Positions 1 through 8,744 of a DNA stretch of 64,000 nucleotides are shown here, piece after piece (the stretch's first letter is position 1; the number at the start of each line of letters is the position of its first letter). The position numbers were made by a program, and so were the translations under genes. The notes under the pieces were generated by a model. The model searched no databases. It was given only the letters and a program-made list of their open reading frames with translations, and was not told the DNA's origin. The stretch is from Gordonia spumicola. GTDB lineage: Bacteria > Actinomycetota > Actinomycetes > Mycobacteriales > Mycobacteriaceae. The stretch spans positions 1,922,001-1,986,000 of the forward strand of contig NZ_BJOV01000005.1 of assembly GCF_009932475.1 (NCBI RefSeq), given 5' to 3'.

Positions 1-957
<957 letters not shown>

Positions 958-961
<4 letters not shown>

Positions 962-2844
962 AGCGAATCCTTCCCGTTCATGACTTCGTGGACCTCGACG
1001 GGTCCGCCCGCCGACTCCTCGTCGTCGAACAGCGGCCGGATGTCCCTGGCCGCCATGATCTCGTCGTTGCCGGTGCCCGCGGCGACCATCGGCCACACCT
1101 GGGCGTCCTTGCCGACGATGAAGTCGATGAGGACGGGACGGTCGTTGATCTCGCGGGCCTTGGCGATGGCGGGCGCGACGTCCTCTTCCCGTTCGACACG
1201 CATCGACACGCAGCCGAGCGCCTCGCCGAGCTTGACGAAGTCGGGGATCATCCGCGAGTGCGTCGCCAGGTCGGTGTTGGAGTACCGCTCGTCGTAGAAC
1301 AACGTCTGCCACTGGCGGACCATGCCGAGGTTGCCGTTGTTGATGAGGGCGACCTTGATCGGGATGCCCTCGATCGCGCAGGTCGCCAGCTCCTGGTTGG
1401 TCATCTGGAAGCAGCCGTCGCCGTCGATGGCCCAGACTTCCTTCTCCGGTGCGGCCGCCTTGGCGCCCATCGCGGCGGGAACCGAGTAGCCCATCGTGCC
1501 CAGGCCGCCCGAGTTGAGCCACGTGCGGGGCTTCTCGTACTTGACGAACTGCGCGGCCCACATCTGGTGCTGGCCGACGCCCGCGACGTACACGGCGTCC
1601 GGTCCGGCGATCTCACCGAGCTGCTGGATCACGAACTCGGGCGACAGCGAACCGTCCGACTGGCCGTCGTAGCTGAGCGGGAACCGCGAACGGATGTCGC
1701 TCAGGTACTCCCACCACGCGGCGAGGTCGGGCTTGGAACCGCCGGTGGCGTGCTCGGCGCGCAGGGCCTCGATGAGGTCGACGATCACGGCTTGCGCGTC
1801 ACCGACGATCGGGACGTCGACGTCGCGGTTCTTGCCGATCTCGGCCGGGTCGATGTCGGCGTGGATCACCTTGGCGTCCGGGGCGAACGAGTCGAGCTGG
1901 CCGGTCACGCGGTCGTCGAAGCGCGCGCCGAGGGTGATCAGCAGGTCGCTGCGCTGCAGGGCGGCGACGGCTCCGACGGTGCCGTGCATGCCCGGCATGC
2001 CCATGTGTTGCGGGTGGCTGTCGGGGAACGCGCCGCGCGCCATCAGCGTGGTGACGACGGGGATCCCGGTGAGTTCGGCGAGCTCCATCAGCTCGGCGGA
2101 CGCCTCCGACTTGATGACGCCGCCGCCGACGTACAGGACCGGCTGCTTGGCCTGCTGGATGAGGCGCGCGGCCTCCCGGATCTGCTTGCCGTGCGGCCGG
2201 GTGACCGGACGGTAGCCGGGCAGGTCGAACTGCGGCGGCCACGAGAACGTGGTCTGCGCCTGCAGGATGTCCTTGGGGATGTCGACGAGGACGGCGCCGG
2301 GGCGGCCGCTCTCGGCGATGTAGAAGGCCTCGGCGATGGTGCGCGGGATGTCCGCGGCCGAGCTGACCAGGAAGTTGTGCTTCGTGATCGGCATCGTGAT
2401 GCCGCTGATGTCGGCCTCCTGGAAGCCGTCGGTGCCGATCAGCGCCCGACCGACCTGGCCGGTGATCGCGACGACCGGGACCGAGTCCATCTGCGCGTCG
2501 GCGAGCGGCGTGACGAGGTTCGTGGCGCCGGGGCCCGACGTCGCCATCATGACGCCTGCCTTGCCCGCGACCTGGGCGTAGCCGGTCGCGGCATGGCCCG
2601 CACCCTGCTCGTGACGGACCAGGACGTGACGGACCTTGGTCGAGTCGAGGAGCGGGTCGTACACCGGGAGGACGGCACCGCCCGGAATGCCGAAGACCAC
2701 TTCGACGCCGAGCTCTTCGAGCGTGCGGACCACCGACTGTGCGCCGGTGACGCGCTCGGGTGCGACGCTCGCGCCGCCCGATCGCATGGATTCCGTCGAC
2801 GGCGACTGCGGCCGCGGCGAACCGTGTGCTGTTGGATTACTCAC
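958..2844 (-). CDS. ilvB: Acetolactate synthase large (catalytic) subunit
   Basis: This thiamine-diphosphate- and FAD-dependent enzyme condenses pyruvate with pyruvate or 2-oxobutyrate, the first common step of branched-chain amino acid synthesis. Over 628 residues it shows the catalytic glutamate segment [10 protein letters not shown] and the ThDP motif beginning [12 protein letters not shown] and ending NNGNLG. The GTG at 2844 is preceded by a GAGGA ribosome site at eight bases; an ATG at 2886 would add 14 poorly conserved residues and lacks a good site. It heads the ilvBNC operon, overlaps ilvN by four bases, and is preceded by a leader peptide and attenuator. M. tuberculosis has the same order (Rv3003c-Rv3001c). 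Confidence 0.97.
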
Positions 2845-2931
2845 TGCACGTTCCTCATCCTCGTGTGCCAGTAATGTGTCCGACACTCTCGCCCAAGATC
2901 GGCGACGCGGTGGTCACCGGGTCCTGGCAAG

Positions 2932-2965
2932 AAAAAACCCCCGACAGCGGGTGCTGGTCGAGGGG
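2932..2965 (-). terminator. Attenuator terminator of the ilvBNC leader
   Basis: Read on the minus strand, CCCC-CGA-CAGC pairs with GCTG-TCG-GGGG around an ACCC loop, an 11-bp stem with two single-base bulges, followed directly by six T residues. This is a textbook intrinsic terminator, unusual in a high-GC genome where U tails are scarce. It lies between the leader peptide (3006-3053) and the ilvB start (2844), so it would stop transcription before the structural genes when the leader is fully translated. Confidence 0.88.
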
Positions 2966-3022
2966 CGCGTCGTTGGTGTTTCGGAAGGGTCTACGAAGTG
3001 ACCGATCAGGCGTTGACGCGCC
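2964..3022 (-). promoter_or_regulatory. Candidate antiterminator pairing of the ilv attenuator
   Basis: The minus-strand segment GGCGCGTC (3015-3022, within the last codons of the leader peptide) is perfectly complementary to GACGCGCC (2964-2971). The second arm shares two bases with the CCCC that starts the terminator stem, so the two structures compete. A ribosome stalled early in the Ile-Leu-Val run would leave this arm free to pair and disrupt the terminator. The pairing is seen; its function is inferred from known attenuators. Confidence 0.6.
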
Positions 3023-3053
3023 GACCGAGTACTACGAGAATCTTCTGATCCAT
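3006..3053 (-). CDS. ilvBNC leader peptide, 15 residues
   Basis: A 15-codon frame reads MDQKILVVLGRRVNA and ends in TGA. Five consecutive codons, ATT CTC GTA GTA CTC, specify isoleucine, leucine, valine, valine and leucine, the end products of the downstream operon. GTA is a codon used sparingly in the neighbouring genes, which would make stalling more sensitive. It sits between a sigma-70-type promoter and a U-tailed terminator. No Shine-Dalgarno sequence is visible; the predicted transcript starts zero to four bases before the ATG, so translation is probably leaderless. Attenuation of ilvBNC by such a peptide is established in Corynebacterium glutamicum. Confidence 0.85.
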   Translation of the reverse strand: MDQKILVVLGRRVNA

Positions 3054-3063
3054 CACACGGAAC

Positions 3064-3093
3064 AAAGTAGAGCAGCGCGACGGATCTAGTCAA
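3064..3093 (-). promoter_or_regulatory. Promoter of the ilvBNC operon
   Basis: On the minus strand a consensus-like -35 TTGACT (3088-3093) and a -10 TACTTT (3064-3069) are separated by 18 bases. Transcription should begin near 3057, at or just before the leader peptide ATG at 3053. Confidence 0.75.
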
Positions 3094-3140
3094 ATCCGCC
3101 CGCGACGCGTCCGCGTCCGCTATTCGGGCCACATGGAACA

Positions 3141-3557
3141 ATGAGTGCCGTGACCGATTCGGCCTTCGACTTCAAGATCTCGCGGCTCGCGTACGCCGCC
3201 GTCCCCGTCACCTTGTTCGTGGTGGTGATTCTGATGGGCGGTTCCGTGTGGTTCGCGTTCGCCGCCGTCATCCCGTTCGCGATCGCGTGGTGGATCCATC
3301 ACCTGCGCACGCACGTCGACTCCGACGGGATCATCGCCGTCGGAACCCTGCGGACCACCACCCTCGCGTGGGACGAGGTGGCGGGCCTCCGCTTCCGGAA
3401 ATGGGGTTCGGTCCAGGCCGTCACCACCGACGGCCGCGAGATCCGCCTGCCCGCAGTCGGCTTCGGCGACATGCCGATCATCTCCGCGGCCAGCGGCGGG
3501 CGCGTCCCCGATCCCTTCGCCGCCGAACGCGAGGCGCGTCGAGCCGCGCGGGACTGA
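3141..3557 (+). CDS. cfp6: PH-domain membrane protein, CFP-6 family
   Basis: This 138-residue protein has two hydrophobic segments near the N-terminus (about residues 15-35 and 38-50), then a bacterial PH-like domain with the pattern VDSDGIIAVGTLRTTTLAWDE. It corresponds in position and content to M. tuberculosis Rv3004, low-molecular-weight antigen 6, which is also divergent from ilvB. Related PH-domain proteins are thought to be cell-envelope proteins; the biochemical role is unknown. I used the ATG at 3141. The gene stands alone, divergent from the ilv leader, with the shared intergenic region carrying the ilv promoter on the opposite strand. Confidence 0.8.
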   Translation: MSAVTDSAFDFKISRLAYAAVPVTLFVVVILMGGSVWFAFAAVIPFAIAWWIHHLRTHVDSDGIIAVGTLRTTTLAWDEVAGLRFRKWGSVQAVTTDGREIRLPAVGFGDMPIISAASGGRVPDPFAAEREARRAARD

Positions 3558-3653
3558 CCAGGCGCGCCCAACCAGCTCGGCACGACGGCGTCGAATGGTC
3601 GGCGCACCTCGGCGACGTCGAAGACGGCGGGAATAGCCTGCATGCCACGCGCG

Positions 3654-3731
3654 TAAAGTAGAAGGACAGTCCCCGGCCGTCAGCCCGGCAGGGGCAGGGA
3701 CAACTATTCAGCGATTCGTAGCGAGGAACTC
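3654..3731 (+). promoter_or_regulatory. Putative -10 element and structured 5' leader of ilvD
   Basis: A -10 element TAAAGT lies at 3654-3659, placing a start near 3666 and leaving a 5' leader of about 65 bases. The leader contains a GC-rich hairpin in which GTCCCC (3669-3674) can pair with the GGGG/GGGAC region at 3691-3701. No leader peptide rich in Ile, Leu or Val and no known riboswitch was recognised. A regulatory role is speculative. Confidence 0.4.
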
Positions 3732-5576
3732 ATGCCAGCCCTTCGGTCTCGGACCACCACGGTCGGCCGCGAAGCAGCCGGCGCACGCGCCCTGTGGCGT
3801 GCCACCGGAATGACCGACGACGACTTCGGGAAGCCGATCGTCGCCATCGCCAACTCGTACACGCAGTTCGTGCCCGGTCACGTTCACCTCAAGAACGTGG
3901 GCGAGATCGTCGCCGAGGCCGTCGTCGCGGCGGGCGGCGTGGCGAAGGAGTTCCACACGATCGCCGTCGACGACGGCATCGCGATGGGCCACGGCGGCAT
4001 GCTGTACTCGCTCCCCAGCCGCGAGATCATCGCCGACTCGGTCGAGTACATGGTCAACGCGCACACCGCCGACGCCCTCGTCTGCATCTCGAACTGCGAC
4101 AAGATCACGCCCGGCATGCTGAACGCGGCGATGCGCCTGAACATCCCCACTGTGTTCGTCTCCGGCGGCCCGATGGAAGCCGGAACGTCGGTCGTCATCA
4201 ACGGCGTCGTCCGACCGGGCACCGATCTGATCGACGCGATCGTCGCCTCCGCCGACAGCAACGTCAACGATCAGGAACTGCTCGAGGTCGAGCGGTCGGC
4301 GTGTCCGACGTGCGGCTCGTGTTCGGGCATGTTCACCGCCAACTCGATGAACTGCCTCACCGAGGCGCTCGGACTCTCGTTGCCCGGCAACGGTTCGACC
4401 CTCGCCACCCAGGTGGCCCGCCGCGACCTGTTCTCCCGCGCGGGAGAACTGGTCGTCGACATCGCCAAGCGGTACTACCAGGACGACGACGAGTCGGTCC
4501 TCCCCCGCAACGTCGCTACCCGCCAGGCCTTCGAGAACGCGATGGCGCTCGACGTCGCCATGGGCGGTTCGACCAACACCGTCCTGCACATCCTGGCCGC
4601 GGCGCAGGAGGGCGAGGTCCACTTCGACCTGCACGACATCGACCGCATCTCGCGCAACGTCCCGTGCCTGGCGAAGGTCGCACCGAACTCGCCGAACTAC
4701 TACATGGAGCACGTGCACCGGGCGGGCGGCATCCCCGCCATCCTCGGCGAGCTGAACCGCGCCGGCCTGCTGAACCGCGACGTCCACCCCGTCCACGCCC
4801 CGTCGTTGGAGGCGTACCTCGCCGATTGGGACATCCGCAGCGGAACCGCGACAGACGAGGCGATCGAGCTCTTCCACGCGGCGCCGGGCGGCGTCCGGAC
4901 CGTCGAACCGTTCTCCACGTCTAACCGGTGGGAGTCGCTCGACACCGACGCCGCCGACGGCTGCATCCGCGACAAGGAACACGCCTACACCGTCGAGGGC
5001 GGCCTCGCCGTTCTGCACGGCAACATCGCGCAGAACGGAGCCATCCTCAAGACGGCAGGCGTCGACGAGGCGCTGTGGCACTTCCAGGGCCCGGCGCGCG
5101 TCGTCGAGAGCCAGGAGGACGCCGTCCACGCCATCCTGTCGAAGGAACTGCAGGCAGGCGAAGTGCTCGTGATCCGCTACGAGGGCCCCGCCGGCGGCCC
5201 CGGCATGCAGGAGATGCTGCACCCGACGGCCTTCATGAAGGGCACCGGCATGGGCAAGAAGTGCGGCCTGGTCACCGACGGCCGGTTCTCGGGCGGCTCA
5301 TCGGGCCTGGTCATCGGCCACGCCTCCCCCGAAGCGGCAGCAGGTGGCGACATCGGTCTGGTCGAGAACGGCGACGAGATCCTCATCGACGTCAAGACCC
5401 GCACGCTGAAGGTGCTCCTCGACGACGAGACGCTCGCCGAGCGTCGCGCCAAGATGGAGGCCTCCGAGCATCCGTGGCAGCCGAAGGAACGCCAGCGTCC
5501 CGTCACGAAGGCTCTGCGCGCCTACGCGAAGCTCGCGACGTCGGCCGACAAGGGCGCCGTCCGCGTCGTCGACTGA
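3732..5576 (+). CDS. ilvD: Dihydroxy-acid dehydratase
   Basis: IlvD dehydrates dihydroxy acids to the 2-oxo acids in the third common step of branched-chain amino acid synthesis, using an iron-sulfur cluster and magnesium. The 614-residue protein shows the cluster cysteines in [10 protein letters not shown] (about residue 122) and [12 protein letters not shown] (about 193-204), and the C-terminal GRFSGGSSG segment. The ATG at 3732 follows a GAGGAA site. The length is close to the 616-residue E. coli enzyme rather than the roughly 575-residue M. tuberculosis IlvD, which lies elsewhere in that genome. Its position next to ilvBNC joins three of the four common-pathway steps here. Confidence 0.96.
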   Translation: MPALRSRTTTVGREAAGARALWRATGMTDDDFGKPIVAIANSYTQFVPGHVHLKNVGEIVAEAVVAAGGVAKEFHTIAVDDGIAMGHGGMLYSLPSREIIADSVEYMVNAHTADALVCISNCDKITPGMLNAAMRLNIPTVFVSGGPMEAGTSVVINGVVRPGTDLIDAIVASADSNVNDQELLEVERSACPTCGSCSGMFTANSMNCLTEALGLSLPGNGSTLATQVARRDLFSRAGELVVDIAKRYYQDDDESVLPRNVATRQAFENAMALDVAMGGSTNTVLHILAAAQEGEVHFDLHDIDRISRNVPCLAKVAPNSPNYYMEHVHRAGGIPAILGELNRAGLLNRDVHPVHAPSLEAYLADWDIRSGTATDEAIELFHAAPGGVRTVEPFSTSNRWESLDTDAADGCIRDKEHAYTVEGGLAVLHGNIAQNGAILKTAGVDEALWHFQGPARVVESQEDAVHAILSKELQAGEVLVIRYEGPAGGPGMQEMLHPTAFMKGTGMGKKCGLVTDGRFSGGSSGLVIGHASPEAAAGGDIGLVENGDEILIDVKTRTLKVLLDDETLAERRAKMEASEHPWQPKERQRPVTKALRAYAKLATSADKGAVRVVD

Positions 5577-5593
5577 CCTCGGCTCCGGCAACG

Positions 5594-5633
5594 ACGAAGC
5601 CCCTGCACTCGACGGCGAGTGCAGGGGCTTCGT
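5594..5633. terminator. Bidirectional terminator between ilvD and the DoxX gene
   Basis: A perfect 18-bp inverted repeat (5594-5611 with 5616-5633) encloses a 4-base loop. It lies 17 bases after the ilvD stop and 17 bases before the stop of the convergent DoxX gene, so it can serve both. There is no T run, as is common in actinobacteria. Confidence 0.85.
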
Positions 5634-5650
5634 TCGGCAGACGGGGGTGA

Positions 5651-6772
5651 TCAGTTCCGGACCAGCGGGTTGGCTCCGTTGAACACGACCCACACGGCGA
5701 CCGCCGCGCCGACTCCGATGAGCAGCCACACGAACGATCCCCATGCCGGACGACGCGCCCATCCCCATCTGCGGTCGCCCGAGTAGAGACCGGGGCCGGT
5801 CAGGATGAGGGCCGCGGCGGCGGCCGCGAGCACGATCTCGAATTCGACGCCGTTTCCGCCGCCGTCGCTCGCGAAGAACCAGACGCCGCCCGCGAGGGTC
5901 GCCTTGTAGGTCATCGCGACGAGGATGCTGCCGAGGACGGCCGATCCGGCGATCGGGGTGAGCAGACCCAGCACGAGCAGGATGCCGCCCGCGGTCTCGC
6001 TGACCCCTGCCGTGAGGGCCAGCCACTTGGTCACGTCGGGGTCGAAGCCGCGGCTCGGATCGGCCGCGTTCTGCAGGAAGTCGGCGAATCCGTCGAGCCC
6101 CGGACCGTTCATCCAGCCCGTCAGCTTCTGCAGGCCGTGCACGGTGAACACTCCGCCTACGGCGAGCCGCAGGATCAGCAGGCCGAGGTCGAGGGTGCCG
6201 CGTCGCACCGGTGCGGGTTCGGCGACGCTCACCGCCACGGGTTCGTCGGACGGCTCGGGTTCAAAAGGCTCGGTCTCGTACTCGGGGATCTCGATCGGCG
6301 TGGTCGGCTGCGGTTCGATGTACGGCAGCGGATCCTGCGTCAGGTGCTCCGCGGTACGACGCTCACCGCGCGGGCGGTCGCTCTCGTCGTCGACCCCGGC
6401 GAACGGCTCGGTGGTGACGGGCTCATTCGACGAGGTCACCTCGACGTCGCTCAGCGGCAGTCGCGTCGTCGCCTCTGTCGGTTCGTCGTCGGACGTCGGC
6501 CGTTCGATGACCGCAGTGTCGTTCACGTCCGCGGGCGACGACGCCTGCTCGATCGCGACCGTGTCGTTCGCATCGGCCTCCGGTTCCGCGAGCGGTCGAT
6601 CGTCGACGACGTCGGGCGCCTCCACGGCACGATCGTCGAGCGGCGCCGGGTCTGGTGCGGGGCGACGACCGTGCCGCTCGATGAAGCTGTCCCGGTCGGG
6701 CTGCGGTCGACGGGGCCGCCGCGGCACAGGTCCACGCGTCGGCGTCGGATCACTGTCGTCAAAGCTGTTCAC
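5651..6772 (-). CDS. DoxX-family membrane protein with long acidic N-terminal tail
   Basis: The 373-residue protein has two parts. Residues 1 to about 210 are low-complexity, rich in Pro, Asp, Glu, Thr and Arg, and probably disordered in the cytoplasm. Residues from about 220 hold a DoxX domain with four hydrophobic segments, beginning near LGLLILRLAVGGVFTVHGLQ. DoxX proteins are small membrane proteins, some linked in mycobacteria to oxidative-stress complexes. The syntenic M. tuberculosis gene is Rv3005c. I chose the GTG at 6772 because a -10 element (TAACCT, 6780-6785) would place the transcript start at about 6773; longer frames run into the divergent lppZ promoter. Confidence 0.75.
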   Translation of the reverse strand: MNSFDDSDPTPTRGPVPRRPRRPQPDRDSFIERHGRRPAPDPAPLDDRAVEAPDVVDDRPLAEPEADANDTVAIEQASSPADVNDTAVIERPTSDDEPTEATTRLPLSDVEVTSSNEPVTTEPFAGVDDESDRPRGERRTAEHLTQDPLPYIEPQPTTPIEIPEYETEPFEPEPSDEPVAVSVAEPAPVRRGTLDLGLLILRLAVGGVFTVHGLQKLTGWMNGPGLDGFADFLQNAADPSRGFDPDVTKWLALTAGVSETAGGILLVLGLLTPIAGSAVLGSILVAMTYKATLAGGVWFFASDGGGNGVEFEIVLAAAAAALILTGPGLYSGDRRWGWARRPAWGSFVWLLIGVGAAVAVWVVFNGANPLVRN

Positions 6773-6832
6773 ACAACCGAGGTTATGCGCAGCCCCATGT
6801 GTACGGCCTGAGCGGCACCCGACGATTTGATA

Positions 6833-6847
6833 ACGATCGTTTAGGGT
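6833..6847 (+). promoter_or_regulatory. Palindromic operator candidate and -10 element of lppZ
   Basis: The perfect palindrome AACGATCGTT (6833-6842) abuts the -10 element TAGGGT (6842-6847). The predicted start is 6854, one base before the ATG, so the lppZ message is probably leaderless. A palindrome over the -35/-10 spacer is where a TetR-type repressor would bind, but no regulator is identified. Confidence 0.45.
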
Positions 6848-6854
6848 GGACGGC

Positions 6855-7988
6855 ATGCCCCTGCCTTCCGTCCTGTCGCGCCGCGCCGCCGCCGTGGCCG
6901 TCGCCGTCGTCACGACGGCGGGCGTCGCCGGATGCGCGAGCTTCCAGGATCAGGAGAAGACCGCGGCCGACGGCACGTTCAGCGACGTGCCCACCTACGT
7001 CTATCAGGTGCCGTCGACGACGCCGCAGAACCCGGCGGACGACGGACCCGTGGCGACCGGCCCGTGCGTCGACCCCAACCCGGCGGTGATCGCGACCTGC
7101 CTCGACTCGACCGCCGGACTGCGGCCCGCCGACGAACAAGGCGTGACGACGTACGTCGCCGAACGGACCACCGGCAAGATCATCCTGTCCAAGCGATACG
7201 GACCGCAGCGCGCGATCGCGAAGGTCGACGTCGACGCGTCCGGAGACGGCGGGCTCGTCGACTTCGAACTGTCGCCCACGTGGTCCGAGGACCAGATGAT
7301 CTTCGCCCTCATCACCACACCGTCCGACAATCGGATCGTCCGGATCGCGTCGACCGGCTCGGTGAAACCCGTCCTGACCGGCATCCCGAAGGGCTCGACC
7401 GGCAACCTCGGCTCGATCGCGTTCACCGGCCCGAACGAGCTGACCGTCGCCACCGGCGACGCGGGAGACCCCGGTGCCGCGAACGACCGATCGTCGCTCG
7501 CAGGCAAGATCTTCACGATCGATCCCAATCAGTCGTCGCCGAAGCCGGTGATCGAGGCGTCCGGCCTGGGGTCGAACGTGGCCCTGTGCCGCGACAGCAG
7601 CGACGGCAGGCTCTACGTCGCCGACAGCGGCGCCGCGGGCGACCGACTGTCCCTCGTGACCCAGAACTCGTTGAAGACCCTCTGGACCTGGCCCGACCGT
7701 CCGGGCCTCACCGGCTGCGCGACCGGCACCGATTCGATCACGGTGTCGATCGCCTCCAAGAAGCGGCTCGACGTGTTCGGGAAGCCGTCGGCCAACAAGC
7801 CGACGGTGTCCGAACCGTCCAGCGAGGACATGTCCAAGACATTCGGCGCCGTCGGCCGACTGACCTCCCTCGGCGGCGCGTTCCAACTCGCCACCGTCAA
7901 CAAGACCGCGTCGAACGCCAAACCCGTCGGCACCGACGACCGCGTCGCGATCTTCATGCCGAAACCGCCCGCCGACGACCGCACCTGA
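6855..7988 (+). CDS. lppZ: Lipoprotein LppZ-like, sugar-dehydrogenase-type beta-propeller
   Basis: This 377-residue protein starts with a signal peptide and lipobox (TAGVAGC, lipidated cysteine near residue 29), so it is exported and anchored to the outer face of the membrane. The rest resembles the six-bladed propeller fold of soluble quinoprotein glucose/sorbosone dehydrogenases, with repeats such as SPTWSEDQMIF and GSIAFTGPNELTVATGD. Whether it binds PQQ or has enzyme activity is not evident. It matches M. tuberculosis Rv3006 (LppZ) in position and length (373). The ATG at 6855 is preferred over the in-frame GTG at 6846 because the -10 element predicts a start at 6854. Confidence 0.82.
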   Translation: MPLPSVLSRRAAAVAVAVVTTAGVAGCASFQDQEKTAADGTFSDVPTYVYQVPSTTPQNPADDGPVATGPCVDPNPAVIATCLDSTAGLRPADEQGVTTYVAERTTGKIILSKRYGPQRAIAKVDVDASGDGGLVDFELSPTWSEDQMIFALITTPSDNRIVRIASTGSVKPVLTGIPKGSTGNLGSIAFTGPNELTVATGDAGDPGAANDRSSLAGKIFTIDPNQSSPKPVIEASGLGSNVALCRDSSDGRLYVADSGAAGDRLSLVTQNSLKTLWTWPDRPGLTGCATGTDSITVSIASKKRLDVFGKPSANKPTVSEPSSEDMSKTFGAVGRLTSLGGAFQLATVNKTASNAKPVGTDDRVAIFMPKPPADDRT

Positions 7989-8001
7989 CGGCTTCACTCC
8001 C

Positions 8002-8020
8002 CTCCGCTCGTTGAGCGGAG
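8002..8020. repeat. Short palindrome downstream of lppZ
   Basis: CTCCGCTC and GAGCGGAG form a perfect 8-bp inverted repeat around GTT, 13 bases after the lppZ stop. It is followed by a phrase (GAGCGAGCG...GAGTCGAAGGGTCGAGACG, 8031-8059) that resembles small dispersed intergenic repeats I associate with Gordonia-type genomes. It may act as the lppZ terminator. Confidence 0.5.
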
Positions 8021-8344
8021 CGCCGTCCTGAGCGAGCGTGCGAGTCGAAGGGTCGAGACGTCGCACAGCGCACGTTCCTGCGGGAGCACAATCCCAGGTC
8101 ACCCATCAATTCGATGTTCGTCCGTTCGGACTACACGTCGAACGTACGTATCTGTCAGAGGTGATTCATATCATGGATGTAGTTCTTCGGTAGCGCGAGG
8201 AGCTGCACGTTCATTGACAATTCGATAGCGCCCGGTCCGGGCGAACCGAACCACCGGTCCCCACAGGGGGAACCGAGCAGGCGGTGGACTTGGCGCAGCC
8301 GGGATGGCACCCGGCACATCCGGCACCTGTCGTGACCGTACCGT

Positions 8345-8722
8345 CGCCCACCGACAGTCGGCGACGGATCTTGTGCCTGCCGCGGAGCATTCGTCGCTGA
8401 ACGAGATGACCCTGACCTCTGACGACGAAGGTCGGGTTGCCTCGACGATCTCGCTGGATAGTGGTGGCGGGGGAAGGATTGTCGGCGGCGCGCGATCCGT
8501 TGATGCGGCCGGTGCCGCTGCCGGACGGGTCACGCGATCCACGGTGCACGGCACAGCGCCGCGCGGATGCGTTCGGACAGATCATCCGGACGTACGTCGC
8601 GGGGTCGGAACGTCCGACGAGCGGCGGTGTTTGCCGCACGTGTTCATCGAACCCGGAGGTACGCACCCGATCCGGTCGCACGCAAGGAGAACGCTGACGA
8701 TTCACAACGACGCGGCAGCGTG
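8345..8722 (+). pseudogene. Decayed DUF222/13E12-repeat (HNH endonuclease family) fragment
   Basis: The 756-base gap between lppZ and gatB has no intact gene, but contains fragments of one protein in different frames. From about 8376 one frame reads AEHSSLNEMTLTSDDEGRV; after about 8457 a second frame reads SAARDPLMRPVPLPDGSRDP and then AQRRADAFGQI and SERPTSGGV; after about 8635 a further frame reads LPHVFIEPGG. Concatenated, these match the conserved middle of DUF222 (13E12-repeat) proteins, which are multicopy in this group and usually carry a C-terminal HNH domain. At least two frameshifts are needed, and both ends, including the HNH part, are missing. The 8060-8340 stretch shows nothing further that I can recognise. 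Confidence 0.75.
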
Positions 8723-8744
8723 AACGCCGCTCGCGGCGCGCGAA

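Noticed and set aside
988-2874. A 628-codon frame antisense to ilvB
   Set aside because: Composition-driven shadow; ilvB has complete family motifs and a ribosome site.
8171-8705. Two minus-strand frames in the lppZ-gatB gap as possible genes
   Set aside because: They lack any family resemblance or ribosome site, whereas fragments of a known family are readable on the plus strand of the same bases.
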